NCBI RefSeq assembly: GCF_003149105.1
Contig: NZ_QGDS01000014.1
Location: 1 to 64,000, forward strand
From: Faecalicatena contorta
GTDB taxonomy: Bacteria; Bacillota; Clostridia; Lachnospirales; Lachnospiraceae
Direction: 5' to 3'
DNA length: 64,000 nucleotides
Below are positions 41,320-50,144 of the stretch, in pieces. Numbering within the stretch: the stretch's first letter is position 1; the number at the start of each line of letters is the position of its first letter. Position numbers and translations under genes: made by a program. The notes beneath the pieces are model-generated. The model was not told the origin of the DNA and searched no databases. It worked only from the letters and a program-made list of their open reading frames with translations.

Positions 41320-41667
41320 TTAAACATTTGCATCTGTTGCAAAGGCCTCTGAACCCATTGGCGAAATTGTGACGTAAAGGCGCAAGACATCTTCGCCGAC
41401 GTTTATAACCTGCAAACTTTCCTGCCCGTCAACCTGCATTAACTCGCCCACCTGCAGCAAGGTTTCATTGCCATCCGTAACAACTTTGGCATTACCCTCC
41501 ATAACCTGCAGGAAAAGGGTTGATTCTAGATGTGTGTGTCCCGGTAGTATTTCCCCTTTTGCAATATTTAGAACAAAGGCAATTACATTATCGCTTTTGA
41601 AAATCATCCGCTTGGCGATTTTTCCTTGAGGCTCATGAAAATAATCATTGAAAATAAACTTGTTCAT
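41320..41667 (-). CDS. Cupin-domain protein
   Basis: A 115-residue single cupin. Motif 1 reads LPGHTHLESTLFLQVMEG and motif 2 is near VGELMQVDGQESLQVIN; the second metal histidine is replaced, so metal binding is uncertain. ATG 41667 has AAGGAGG upstream. A CCCCAATTGGGG palindrome (41708-41719) lies just before it and may be an operator. Unlike the other cupin at 7000-7359 it has no linked enzyme gene. Function unknown. Confidence 0.8.
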   Translation of the reverse strand: MNKFIFNDYFHEPQGKIAKRMIFKSDNVIAFVLNIAKGEILPGHTHLESTLFLQVMEGNAKVVTDGNETLLQVGELMQVDGQESLQVINVGEDVLRLYVTISPMGSEAFATDANV

Positions 41668-41702
41668 AGATAAATCCTCCTTTAATTTAATCTTAAACTT
41701 TA

Positions 41703-41724
41703 ATATACCCCAATTGGGGCATAT
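41703..41724. promoter_or_regulatory. CCCCAATTGGGG palindrome upstream of cupin gene
   Basis: ATATACCCC-AATT-GGGGCATAT is a 22-bp near-perfect palindrome about 36 bp before the cupin ATG, overlapping where its -10 region would lie. The GC-centred shape resembles CsoR/FrmR-type sites, but the CsoR palindromes at 31.45 kb differ, so the regulator is unknown. Confidence 0.5.
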
Positions 41725-41741
41725 AATAACTAATTTCTTCT

Positions 41742-41873
41742 CTACAGAACATTTAAATATCTGTCTATTTGCATTATTATATCATCAATTGGAATATCCT
41801 GTCTATCCGTTATGACAACAATTCTCTCATTCTCGTTTATCTTTTTAACCGTATCCGCATTGATATGGTATAA
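41742..41873 (-). pseudogene. Unidentified C-terminal coding remnant
   Basis: The minus strand reads NADTVKKINENERIVVITDR then QDIPIDDIIMQIDRYLNVL and a stop at 41742, with an in-frame stop upstream and no start codon. Composition is protein-like. It is probably the tail of a gene lost by deletion just upstream of the cupin promoter. Family not recognised. Confidence 0.35.
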
Positions 41874-41950
41874 TTAATTCTGCAAATTAAAAATCCCTAT
41901 GTATTTATTAGAACACGTCCCAAGAGATATCAAAGCACTTGAATAAGTGT

Positions 41951-41992
41951 TAATGGGCAGGGGAAAATTAAATAATTTTCCCCTGCCCATTA
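41951..41992 (-). terminator. Perfect 20-bp terminator hairpin of the aldose dehydrogenase gene
   Basis: TAATGGGCAGGGGAAAATTA (41951-41970) is exactly complementary to 41973-41992 with an AA loop. It follows the dehydrogenase stop by 11 bp. There is no long T-run beyond the stem, but A/T pairs at the loop side and stem strength make it a plausible terminator in both directions. Confidence 0.7.
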
Positions 41993-42003
41993 AGTGCAAA
42001 GTG

Positions 42004-43074
42004 TTATAACCGGAGAATTCTATCATTCCCGGGACTTGGAAGTCCTCTGCCGTCCAGGTTGCTGGTAGTAAGGTATATAGAACCATCTCTTGCCTGATAG
42101 GCTTCCCTTAATCGTCCGTAAAGGACCTCCAATAATTGTTCCACATTAACCACTTGTGTGCCGGATTCGTCGAAGGTGATTGCCAGGAGTACGCTCCCTC
42201 GAAGTGTTGATACAAACAACTGACCTATTCGGGGACCGGTGGTTATAAAGGCTATTCCCGCAGGAGCCCAGGTATCATTCCCGCTTTGTATGACAGGCTT
42301 AATAAAATCATATCCCTGCATTTCTTCATCACCTATAACTAAGGGCCAGCCATAGTTGCCGCCCGGTTGTATGATATTAATTTCATCATGGGCTGTTTCT
42401 CCATGGTCCGAGGCATATAACACACCGCTGTTATTCCAGGCCAAACCCTGAGGATTTCTAAGTCCCAGGGCATAAACTGGTGAACCCTGGAAGGGGTTAT
42501 CAGGGGGAATACTTCCGTCTGTTCCAATACGTAAAATCTTACCTGCCAGACTATTTATATCCTGTGCAAGATCTCGTTTACCAGCATCCCCGGTAGTTAT
42601 ATACAGGTAACCATCAGGGCCAATTTTTATCCTTCCGCCATTATGGACCTGGCCTGCCGGGATATGGTCCAAAATAATTTCCTCCTCAGGTACTGCATTG
42701 TCCTGAATACGCATACGCACCACACGGCTGTAAAGCGCTCCGTTTTCCTCATAGGTATACATAAGATAAATATATCCGTTTGAGAGAAAATTCCTGTCTA
42801 AAGCAAGCCCCATAAGCCCGCCTTCTCCCATACTGACAAAAGGAGGGCCAAATGTATACAACGGCACCGGGTTTAATATCTCGTCTTCTATGACACGCAA
42901 GTTTCCTCTGCGCTCCGTAAAAAACAGTCTGCCGTCTTCACTAATATCTACTGCCCAAGGTACATGGAGGTTTTCTGCAATGGTCTGAACCTGAAATGAA
43001 GAATTCTGGGCTTTAAGTATACTCAACTGGTTATAATCCGCTTTGCTTAATCTGATAGAACTTCGGTTAATCAT
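42004..43074 (-). CDS. Soluble aldose/sorbosone dehydrogenase-like beta-propeller protein
   Basis: A 356-residue six-bladed propeller of the GSDH family (Asd/YliI-like), classically PQQ-dependent sugar dehydrogenases. Family segments: ENLHVPWAVDISEDGRLFFTERRGNLRVI, GLMGLALDRNF, HNGGRIKIGPDGYLYITTGDAG, LRNPQGLAW, DHGETAHDEINIIQPGGNYGWP. ATG 43074 with AAGGA is preferred over a longer frame from 43188, which would overlap the upstream gene. No signal peptide is seen, although most relatives are exported, and no PQQ synthesis gene is nearby. It follows the diguanylate cyclase gene on the same strand. Confidence 0.85.
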   Translation of the reverse strand: MINRSSIRLSKADYNQLSILKAQNSSFQVQTIAENLHVPWAVDISEDGRLFFTERRGNLRVIEDEILNPVPLYTFGPPFVSMGEGGLMGLALDRNFLSNGYIYLMYTYEENGALYSRVVRMRIQDNAVPEEEIILDHIPAGQVHNGGRIKIGPDGYLYITTGDAGKRDLAQDINSLAGKILRIGTDGSIPPDNPFQGSPVYALGLRNPQGLAWNNSGVLYASDHGETAHDEINIIQPGGNYGWPLVIGDEEMQGYDFIKPVIQSGNDTWAPAGIAFITTGPRIGQLFVSTLRGSVLLAITFDESGTQVVNVEQLLEVLYGRLREAYQARDGSIYLTTSNLDGRGLPSPGNDRILRL

Positions 43075-43165
43075 GGCTTGTTCCTTAATATGCTTTACCG
43101 GCACTGCCTGCCGTATCCTCCCTAGTACTATATGTAAGGAAACAGAATTATGTGCGCGGTATGTC

Positions 43166-44767
43166 CTATACAAATTGCCTGAACACAACCTTATTTTTCC
43201 CAGTATTCTTAGCCAGATAAAGATTTTGGTCAGCCATCTGGATTAAATCATTTTTTTTAAGACAGGGCTGTGCATAATAGGCAACTCCTATACTGACAGT
43301 CAGATTTCCGTTCGGCTGGGTATCCTGGTATTTGAATTCATACTCTTCTAGTGATTTTCTGATCTTTTCCGCGGTGTTTTTGACCCCTTCTGCCGAAGTC
43401 TGACAGCATATCACCACAAACTCTTCTCCACCGTAACGGCACAGTATACCGTTAGAACAAAGGGATTCCTTTACGACATTTACAAGGGTTTGGAGAAGTT
43501 CGTCCCCGGCCTGGTGCCCGTTTAAATCATTATAGACCTTGAAATAATCAATATCGAACATAATCAAGCCGAAATTATTTCCAGCTTTAATAGCTTCATA
43601 TTCACAGTTTTGCATCTTAGAAACTCGGTCGATTTCCTGCTCCAGCCGTTCGTCAAAGAAATAACGGTTGTATGTCTGGGTCAGCCAGTCTTTCATCGCC
43701 AGACTCCGCAATTTTTCATTCAGCATGATTACTTCTTCTAGATTTTTTTTATGTTCTGTAATATCTTTGATGAGCATGATGGTTCCTACATGATTGTTTT
43801 TAAAAATAACCGGAGTTATTTCCGACTGGTAATATCTTGCACCGTCCCTGGACGGACACTGCATTTCCATACTTATCGTTGTCTGTTCACAGACCGATGT
43901 ACGAACCTTATGAATAAACTGATCTTTGTCAAAACCAGGACAGCCTCGTTTGATAACCTCACAAATTCCGGCTTTTCTGGAAACGCCGTCCCAGTTCGTT
44001 ATAAATGCATTATTGAAATCAACAATTTCATATTCTTCACTGAAAACCACATAAGCATCGGAAATAATATTAACAACCTTATGCAAAGCAATCGGAACAA
44101 TATTTAAAAAATCCAATTTCACAATAGCCAAAATAAAAAGAATAGCAGTAACGGAAAAAACGATGTTTTCCACAGCCGCTGACCAGTCAAAGATATGAAA
44201 CGTACTGAACGTGTCTGCAATTAACGAGATCAAAATACCCCCAAAAATAAGCATAGCCTGCCTGGAAAAAAAACCAAAGTTTTTAACGGAATAATGAAGA
44301 AGATAAAAAAGACCGATTCCGATGCATAAATAGGAATAGACTGTATGGACGGAAAAATAAAACCTGAAATCCTGCTCAGATGGGATCAAGCTGAAGGTTT
44401 TATAAAAAAAATTATGGTGAGAGTTAGTGAATAAGACGGCAAGGGAAACAAACGGCACAACAAACAACAGAGCATATTTCCAAGAAAATTTAATCCTGGT
44501 ATGGACAAAAATTAAACTGGTAAATAAAGTGGCCAGCGAGACAAAAATAATGCCAATAAAATACATTTTTTCACTGACAGCCAATACCCATGGTATCCCT
44601 GAAAAGGTTATATAGCATAAGACTGAAGTATTCCAGGTCAGCAGGCTGACTGCTATAGCCATGACGGCATAGTGAATCTGCTTTTTCTTGCTTTTTAAAG
44701 CAATTAAAAATAACAAAATTAGCATAAACAGTATAGAAATCACTAACAGAATCTGATAAACTGCCAT
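43166..44767 (-). CDS. Diguanylate cyclase with 7TM sensor, PAS and GGDEF domains
   Basis: A 533-residue membrane enzyme making cyclic di-GMP. Residues 1-230 have about seven membrane segments of the histidine-kinase 7TM type. A PAS domain follows near 235-360 (NIISDAYVVFSEEYEIVDFNNAFI), then GGDEF near 370-530 with DIDYFKVYNDLNGHQAGD and signature RYGGEEFVVICC. The GGEEF active site is intact. A possible I-site RxxD is not evident. ATG 44767 is preceded by AAAGAGG. It lies 92 bp upstream of the propeller gene start. Confidence 0.9.
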   Translation of the reverse strand: MAVYQILLVISILFMLILLFLIALKSKKKQIHYAVMAIAVSLLTWNTSVLCYITFSGIPWVLAVSEKMYFIGIIFVSLATLFTSLIFVHTRIKFSWKYALLFVVPFVSLAVLFTNSHHNFFYKTFSLIPSEQDFRFYFSVHTVYSYLCIGIGLFYLLHYSVKNFGFFSRQAMLIFGGILISLIADTFSTFHIFDWSAAVENIVFSVTAILFILAIVKLDFLNIVPIALHKVVNIISDAYVVFSEEYEIVDFNNAFITNWDGVSRKAGICEVIKRGCPGFDKDQFIHKVRTSVCEQTTISMEMQCPSRDGARYYQSEITPVIFKNNHVGTIMLIKDITEHKKNLEEVIMLNEKLRSLAMKDWLTQTYNRYFFDERLEQEIDRVSKMQNCEYEAIKAGNNFGLIMFDIDYFKVYNDLNGHQAGDELLQTLVNVVKESLCSNGILCRYGGEEFVVICCQTSAEGVKNTAEKIRKSLEEYEFKYQDTQPNGNLTVSIGVAYYAQPCLKKNDLIQMADQNLYLAKNTGKNKVVFRQFV

Positions 44768-44981
44768 CCAAAAAACCTCTTTCGTATAATTTTATATCTC
44801 TAAAAATAAAACACAAACACGGAAGGATATCAAGAAAAAATCCAGGAAGTTGTCTGAGATGACTGCAACCGCCTGCATGGCTCGACAACAATAAGGCTCA
44901 TATCTATCAATCTTTCAACTTTCCTTTTATTATATTTCCAGTAATGCTGACGTTCGTGCTTTCTTTTGTACAAATTGGCTA

Positions 44982-45018
44982 TGCTAATTATAACATGGCA
45001 CCTCCTATTTATCGATGT
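44982..45018. repeat. 37-bp dispersed element, copy 2
   Basis: Second copy of the element at 32564-32600, 31 of 37 identical. On the minus strand it holds TGTTATAAT and AGGAGGTGCC. Both copies precede minus-strand genes, so it may be a conserved promoter/operator rather than a mobile repeat. Confidence 0.6.
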
Positions 45019-45034
45019 ATTATTTAATAAATAT

Positions 45035-45069
45035 AAAAAAGTTGCTTACCCTGTAAAACAGCAAACAAC
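45035..45069 (-). terminator. Terminator of SRPBCC gene
   Basis: GTTGCTTACCCTGT (45041-45054) pairs with ACAGCAAACAAC (45058-45069), with a mismatch and bulges. On the minus strand TTTTTTAT follows. Confidence 0.65.
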
Positions 45070-45143
45070 CTTTTGTTTTCGTATTTCTTATTAAATTATT
45101 TGAAAATGCTTTAAAGCATCCTTGACTGCATCTGCCTTTTCAG

Positions 45144-45593
45144 CTATTTATTAATAGAGATCTTTTTTTCTGCAAGAGTTTTTATACGCTCCAGGGCTCT
45201 GGGAAACCTGATTTTAAATGTTTCTTTTTGTTCTTGTGGAACATCAGTTTTAATAATTAATGTAGTAACTCCATTTTTTTCGATAAGGGAATAGCTTTCT
45301 CTCCCCCCAGTCCACTCTTTTTCACGTTCCTCCTGTCCATTTTCTTTTGTGTCTGCACTGTGTCTGAATAATACAAATTCATTCGGATTAAGTTTCTCTA
45401 TCAGACTTGTCACACCGTAACCATTTACAGATGATACAAACTGGACTTCATTTCCTTCGTTCATTACTCCATTCATATATGTGCCTTCATCAATAATATT
45501 TGCCCAGTCACGGAATGTTATATCTTCCCAAAGCGTTGCCCAGACGCTTTCTTTAGAGGCATTTATTTCGATTGAGAATTGGATTTCTTTCAT
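45144..45593 (-). CDS. SRPBCC (AHSA1/START-like) domain protein
   Basis: A 149-residue helix-grip protein. It opens MKEIQFSIEINASKESVWATLWEDITFRDW, the typical start of AHSA1-like SRPBCC domains, and ends with the long C-terminal helix (FKIRFPRALERIKTLAE). The pocket usually binds a hydrophobic ligand or an ATPase partner such as Hsp90; no partner is evident. ATG 45593 is chosen for homology; the ribosome site AAAGGA is about 12 bases away. Function unknown. Confidence 0.82.
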   Translation of the reverse strand: MKEIQFSIEINASKESVWATLWEDITFRDWANIIDEGTYMNGVMNEGNEVQFVSSVNGYGVTSLIEKLNPNEFVLFRHSADTKENGQEEREKEWTGGRESYSLIEKNGVTTLIIKTDVPQEQKETFKIRFPRALERIKTLAEKKISINK

Positions 45594-45786
45594 ATTTGTT
45601 ACCATTCCTTTATTTTCTACTAAACACTGGGAACATGCTGTATTCTCCGTAATCTTTATTGCTGACCGCTTCCAGCCATTCATTGGACGCCCCCTGAGAT
45701 CACACCTTTCGCCTATTTCTTAACAAGATAAGCCGCAGGTACAGAAGATATCCATAAATATGTAGTCTAAACTGCTTCACAAATAA

Positions 45787-46776
45787 TTAATCAACAAGGT
45801 CATTTTGGAATCTTGAAAGATGCTCGTACGGAAGAATAAGTCTTCCCCGGTATAGGCCGCAGCCATCGTTAATAAGTGAATTATCCGCTGCTGAAAACAT
45901 ATTTACATCCAATTTCGATAATTCAAGCTGCTGCAACATAATACCTCTTTCATAAGCATCATCAAAATAAATATTTTCTCCTTTTGGAATTGCATCTCGT
46001 TTAGCTCTTTCACTTTCCTGCCGTTTTTCGTAGCCTAAATGATTGGCAGGGCCAATTTCAGCAAAATCGTCCATTTCTTTTGTACGCAGTTGTACTTCCA
46101 CATAACAACGTGCAATATTATCATAAAATGTTATATGCAGCGAACGATAGCCACTGGACTCTGGATTGACAATATAATCTCTATAATATGGGCTTGCACC
46201 CTCTCTTAACAAAGGTGATTTTTTCTTCCCCTTAAAAGAAGATATTTCTGCGGTGAATCCGCGTTCCTCCATGAAACCAAGCAACTGGTTGGCAACATCA
46301 TATAAATATTTATTTTCTTCATCCGCACAAATTTCACCTTCTTTCAGATGACATTTTGGAAGAGAAATCACGATTCTGTATGCAATCAGGTCCCGAAAAC
46401 AGTTTAAATAGTTTTTCAGTTCAGGAAGCGAAGGGTAATTTCCGTGTTTAATATAATACTCGTAAATATATTCCACAATGTATCCGTTAAATTTTGCTTC
46501 CGCCCGTATCAGAGATTTAATTCGGCCCTTAAAAGTAAATGCAAGAAAAGGATATTCATTTGCCATATGTTTATAGAATTCCCGAATCCGCTGAGACTGA
46601 GAAGTCAGGAATTCGTTGTGCTGTAAAAGGTCCGCAATTTGAAGTAAAAAATTACAGTGCACAAGATCAATCTGATTATGAGTTTCTTTCGACGACTGTT
46701 TCAAATCTTCAGCATATCTCTGTAATATCTTAAGAACAGTATCGCCTGAGTATAAATAATCATTTAATTTTTTCAT
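45787..46776 (-). CDS. Stand-alone RelA/SpoT synthetase-domain protein
   Basis: A 329-residue protein whose central part matches the (p)ppGpp synthetase domain: FKGRIKSLIRAEAKFNGYIVEYI, CFRDLIAYRIVISLP, YRDYIVNPESSGYRSLHITF and CYVEVQLRTKEMDDFAEIGPANHLGYE. No hydrolase (HD), TGS or ACT domain is present. It is longer than ordinary small alarmone synthetases (about 210-260), with extra N- and C-terminal segments. It may make (p)ppGpp or another pyrophosphorylated nucleotide, or act as a ToxSAS-like toxin; no antitoxin gene is obvious. ATG 46776 or 46791 could be the start. It precedes a Na/Pi symporter, but the strands agree only by position. Confidence 0.75.
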   Translation of the reverse strand: MKKLNDYLYSGDTVLKILQRYAEDLKQSSKETHNQIDLVHCNFLLQIADLLQHNEFLTSQSQRIREFYKHMANEYPFLAFTFKGRIKSLIRAEAKFNGYIVEYIYEYYIKHGNYPSLPELKNYLNCFRDLIAYRIVISLPKCHLKEGEICADEENKYLYDVANQLLGFMEERGFTAEISSFKGKKKSPLLREGASPYYRDYIVNPESSGYRSLHITFYDNIARCYVEVQLRTKEMDDFAEIGPANHLGYEKRQESERAKRDAIPKGENIYFDDAYERGIMLQQLELSKLDVNMFSAADNSLINDGCGLYRGRLILPYEHLSRFQNDLVD

Positions 46777-46887
46777 TATAATTTTCCCCATCTGTTCATT
46801 TTTTCACAGATGCACTTTCCTAAGTGCTTAAATATCTATCTCAATCCCAGACTTGAATTCGGAAGTTTTTCACTTTTTCATATTGGA

Positions 46888-48621
46888 TTATAGAGAAGAT
46901 TTACGATCTGCATTTTCCGTTTTTTTCTTTTCTCTTTCAATGGCTTGCAATGCTTCTGTTTTACTTCCGGTGGTGGACCGAATCGAGAAAGCAATGTTCA
47001 CAATATGATCCGATATTCTTTGCAATGAAAACAGAACGGAATAAATGCTTTTTGATACCTCAACAGGGTACATTCCAGAACTTAGGCGTACCACATGTTC
47101 GTTACGTGTAGAGGATATTAGTTTTTTAATTTTCTTGTGAAGGTTTGAAATTTTTCTAAAATTTTCAGTTCTACGCTTTATAAACGCATCAACCCCTAAG
47201 TCGAACATTTCGGATATGTGCCCGTGGATTAGGTTAAGCTCATCTTTGGTCTGATCTAAAAATTTTACATTACATTCCTTCATATAGCTGGTTTCTTTTA
47301 CCAAAAGTATCGCGTAATCGCCCAGTCGCTCAATATCGTTTGTTACATGATGCAATCCGCCGACCAGTTTTTCGTCATCAGCGAATTTAGTAACTGATGA
47401 AATTTTGATGAAAAAGCTTGTGAGCTTATTTGTTAAGAAATCAATACGATATTCAACATCGGCAATTTTTTTGCTTTCACTCATATCTTCTTTGACCAAT
47501 GAAGCAAAAGAACGATCAATGTTCTCCTTTGCGAGAATCGCCATATCGTGCAATTCCTTTAATGCTTGTTCAATGGCAACCGCCGGAGTTTGCAAGAAAC
47601 TCTCATCAATATATGACAATTCTTCCAGCTTCTGTTGCTTATCTTTCACTAAACTTGTCACTAAATTAACTAACGGGTCAATAAATACGAGCAACACTAA
47701 AGTGTAAATAGTATTATAAATCAGGTTAAATGTTGCAAGGCTAAACTGGGGTTTTCCGGGAAACAGACTTTCAAACATGTTGCTAATGGGTTCTCTAAAA
47801 AGAACCAGAATAATCGAAAAAGCTACCGCACCAATTACACTGGTAATCAGATGGAATAGTGCGATACGTTTTCCGTTAGCGTTCGTGGACAGGGAGGCCA
47901 TAATGCCATCGCTGCAGGTTCCTATATTTGCTCCCATCATTAAGAAAAACGATTGATCTATATTGTGGATAACTCCCGTAGCCAAGAAAGCTATAAAAAC
48001 ACCGGTTGCTGCCGTAGATGACTGTATGATGCCTGTAAAAAGAATCCCTAATATCACCAGCAAGATGGGATTTTGCATGATTTCATATTTGAATACTTTA
48101 GAGAGTTGAATGCTCAGCGTTGAATCTGCTCCGCCGATTGCGTTTTCCATCACTTCCATCCCGATAAACAGCATTCCAAATCCGATTAAAAATGGTGCAA
48201 TTTTATTAAGGGTTTCATTACTAGTGGAAAAAATGATGATGACACCGACAAACGCAACCGCTGCAAAAACAGAGCTAATGCTAAAGCCACCTTTGCTGAT
48301 ACCTGAAAGGGCAAATATAAATGCTGTAAGAGTGGTACCTACTTTTGCACCTAAGATAAAACCTGAGCCTTGCTTGACTGTTACAATATTCGCATGAGCA
48401 AGTCCGACTGTCATAATCGAAGAGGCTGAAGAAGATTGGACAAGTACGGTAGCCCCAATTCCGATTCCGTAATTAAAAACTCTGTTTTTGTTGATTTTTT
48501 TGAAAAGATTTCTTATTCCTGATCCTGCGCTTTGTTCCAAACCAGAGCTCATCTGCTTCATGCCAAACATAAACACAGCAACTCCACCTAACATAAGCAT
48601 TAAATTCATTAATATTTCCAT
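46888..48621 (-). CDS. Na+/phosphate cotransporter family protein with PhoU-like tail
   Basis: A 577-residue membrane protein of the NptA/YjbB family. Two inverted Na_Pi_cotrans repeats carry the QSSS motifs VLVQSSSASSIMTVG (near residue 60) and GIIQSSTAATGVFIAF (near 200). A cytoplasmic PhoU-like helical domain follows (residues 340-550; DIERLGDYAILLVKETSY). It likely moves phosphate, in YjbB by family knowledge as an exporter. ATG 48621 has GGGAGAAG upstream. It is 266 bp upstream of the RelA-like gene on the same strand. Confidence 0.9.
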   Translation of the reverse strand: MEILMNLMLMLGGVAVFMFGMKQMSSGLEQSAGSGIRNLFKKINKNRVFNYGIGIGATVLVQSSSASSIMTVGLAHANIVTVKQGSGFILGAKVGTTLTAFIFALSGISKGGFSISSVFAAVAFVGVIIIFSTSNETLNKIAPFLIGFGMLFIGMEVMENAIGGADSTLSIQLSKVFKYEIMQNPILLVILGILFTGIIQSSTAATGVFIAFLATGVIHNIDQSFFLMMGANIGTCSDGIMASLSTNANGKRIALFHLITSVIGAVAFSIILVLFREPISNMFESLFPGKPQFSLATFNLIYNTIYTLVLLVFIDPLVNLVTSLVKDKQQKLEELSYIDESFLQTPAVAIEQALKELHDMAILAKENIDRSFASLVKEDMSESKKIADVEYRIDFLTNKLTSFFIKISSVTKFADDEKLVGGLHHVTNDIERLGDYAILLVKETSYMKECNVKFLDQTKDELNLIHGHISEMFDLGVDAFIKRRTENFRKISNLHKKIKKLISSTRNEHVVRLSSGMYPVEVSKSIYSVLFSLQRISDHIVNIAFSIRSTTGSKTEALQAIEREKKKTENADRKSSL

Positions 48622-48652
48622 TGTACTTCTCCCTATATTTATTATCTATTTC

Positions 48653-50020
48653 TTACTTCACCTTGTATAGCAGACAGCATGTCTCAACATGCACCGTCGA
48701 ACAGAATTGGTCTACTGCCACGCATTTCACTACCTCATACCCCCGCGCCTGCATCATCTCCAAATCTCTTGCCAAACTTGTAACCTTGCAAGATATATAC
48801 ACAATTTTCTCCACCTGATAATCCAGTATTTTCGGCAGCGCCTTTGGATGTATCCCATCTCTCGGCGGGTCCAGCACAATTACATCCGGCTTCTCTTCTA
48901 TTTCATCAAGCACCTTAAATACATCCCCTGCAATAAACCTGCAATTATCCAGCCCATTGCGCTTTGCATTCTCCTTTGCCGCCTCTACCGCCTCTTCAAT
49001 AATCTCCACCCCGATTACTTGTTTTGCCACTGGTGCCAGTACCTGTGCAATAGTACCTGTTCCGCTAAAAAGATCATACACCGTCATATCTTTAACATCT
49101 CCGACATACTCCCTCACCGTGTCATAAAGCACCTCTGCTGCCTGAGAATTAGGCTGGAAAAATGAAAAAGGTGTAATCTTGAATTCCATCCCCAGCAGCT
49201 TCTCATAAAAATAGTCCTGTCCATACAGAATCCCTGTTTCATCACTCTGCACCACATCAGACAGGGAATCATTTAAAATATGCAGTATACCTACTATCCG
49301 TCCTTCCAGTTCCAGATTCAGCAATTCCTCCACTAAAGGCTGTAAATCCCATTGCTCCTGGGTCGTGGTAACCAAATTTACTAATATCTCACCAGTCCGG
49401 TCTCCTCTGCGCAGCAGCAAATGTCTAAGATATCCTACATGCTGCATTTTCTTATAATAGCTTGCATTCCTTGTTTTAAAATACTCAAGTACACAAAGCA
49501 GTATTTGGTTCATGTCTTCATGCACGAGCTTACAGTCCCCCGCTGTCAGTACATCATAAGTACTACCCTTCTTATGAAGGCCAAGAGAAAGCGGCCCGTC
49601 TTTGTACTCATCTCCAAAAGAGAATTCCATCTTATTACGATAGCCAAATTCTTTAGGGCTGGCTTTTATCCCTTCGAAAATATATTCTTTATCTACAGCC
49701 TCATCTATGATACTTTTCACCTGTCCGGCCTTCATTTTCAATTGTTCTTCATATGTCATAGTTTGATACATACATCCCCCGCAGGCAGGGAATATGCTGC
49801 AGACCGGCTCACGCATTTCCAGGGGAGATTTCTCTAATACTTCCAGAAGTCTTCCTTCTGCATTGCCGCGTTTAAATTTATTTACAATGAAACGGATTTT
49901 CTGTCCCGGAATTCCATTTTTTACTGTTACATATCTTTCTTTTTCCGGCACCCATACAAATCCCTTATTTGGGAAATCTACTTTTTCTATCCTGCCTTCG
50001 AATATTTGTCCTTTTTTCAT
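48653..50020 (-). CDS. rlmD: 23S rRNA (uracil-5-)-methyltransferase RlmCD/RlmD (RumA type)
   Basis: SAM-dependent methyltransferase that makes m5U in 23S rRNA (U747 and/or U1939). A TRAM domain covers residues 1-60, then the [4Fe-4S] cysteines C74, C80, C83 (VCSIFPACGGC) and C163 (GDCKL). The Rossmann motifs are FQPNSQAAEVLYD, DLFSGTGTIAQVL and VLDPPRDGIHPKA, with nucleophile C411 (VYISCKVTSLARD). The final block is DQFCSTVHVE with the general-base Glu. At 455 residues it is typical. In Firmicutes one enzyme often does both sites. ATG 50020 has GGGAGA upstream. Confidence 0.93.
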   Translation of the reverse strand: MKKGQIFEGRIEKVDFPNKGFVWVPEKERYVTVKNGIPGQKIRFIVNKFKRGNAEGRLLEVLEKSPLEMREPVCSIFPACGGCMYQTMTYEEQLKMKAGQVKSIIDEAVDKEYIFEGIKASPKEFGYRNKMEFSFGDEYKDGPLSLGLHKKGSTYDVLTAGDCKLVHEDMNQILLCVLEYFKTRNASYYKKMQHVGYLRHLLLRRGDRTGEILVNLVTTTQEQWDLQPLVEELLNLELEGRIVGILHILNDSLSDVVQSDETGILYGQDYFYEKLLGMEFKITPFSFFQPNSQAAEVLYDTVREYVGDVKDMTVYDLFSGTGTIAQVLAPVAKQVIGVEIIEEAVEAAKENAKRNGLDNCRFIAGDVFKVLDEIEEKPDVIVLDPPRDGIHPKALPKILDYQVEKIVYISCKVTSLARDLEMMQARGYEVVKCVAVDQFCSTVHVETCCLLYKVK

Positions 50021-50144
50021 CTTTATCTCCCGTCAGCTTATCTATGAAATCAATATACTTAAATATAATAACACAAAAATAGACAGGGTGCAGTAAGTAA
50101 ATCTCTACATCCTGTCCTTTATTTGTTTCCGTCAATATAATTGA

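Larger units (their letters stand above)
44768..45143. other. Intergenic region with repeat copy 2 and structured leader
   Basis: On the minus strand, between the -10-like sequence in the repeat (44982-45018) and the diguanylate cyclase start is a leader of about 215 nt with a hairpin whose arms GTTGTC...GACAAC bracket 44852-44888. It does not match the cyclic di-GMP-I consensus. A terminator of the SRPBCC gene is at 45035-45069. Confidence 0.4.

Noticed and set aside
43075..43188. Longer N-terminus for the aldose dehydrogenase-like protein
   Set aside because: It would overlap the upstream diguanylate cyclase gene, lacks a ribosome site, and adds residues unlike a signal peptide; AAGGA precedes ATG 43074.
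44767..44990. Possible cyclic di-GMP riboswitch before the diguanylate cyclase
   Set aside because: The leader has a hairpin, but the conserved GEMM-I segments (GGCAAACC, GCAAAGCC) are absent.
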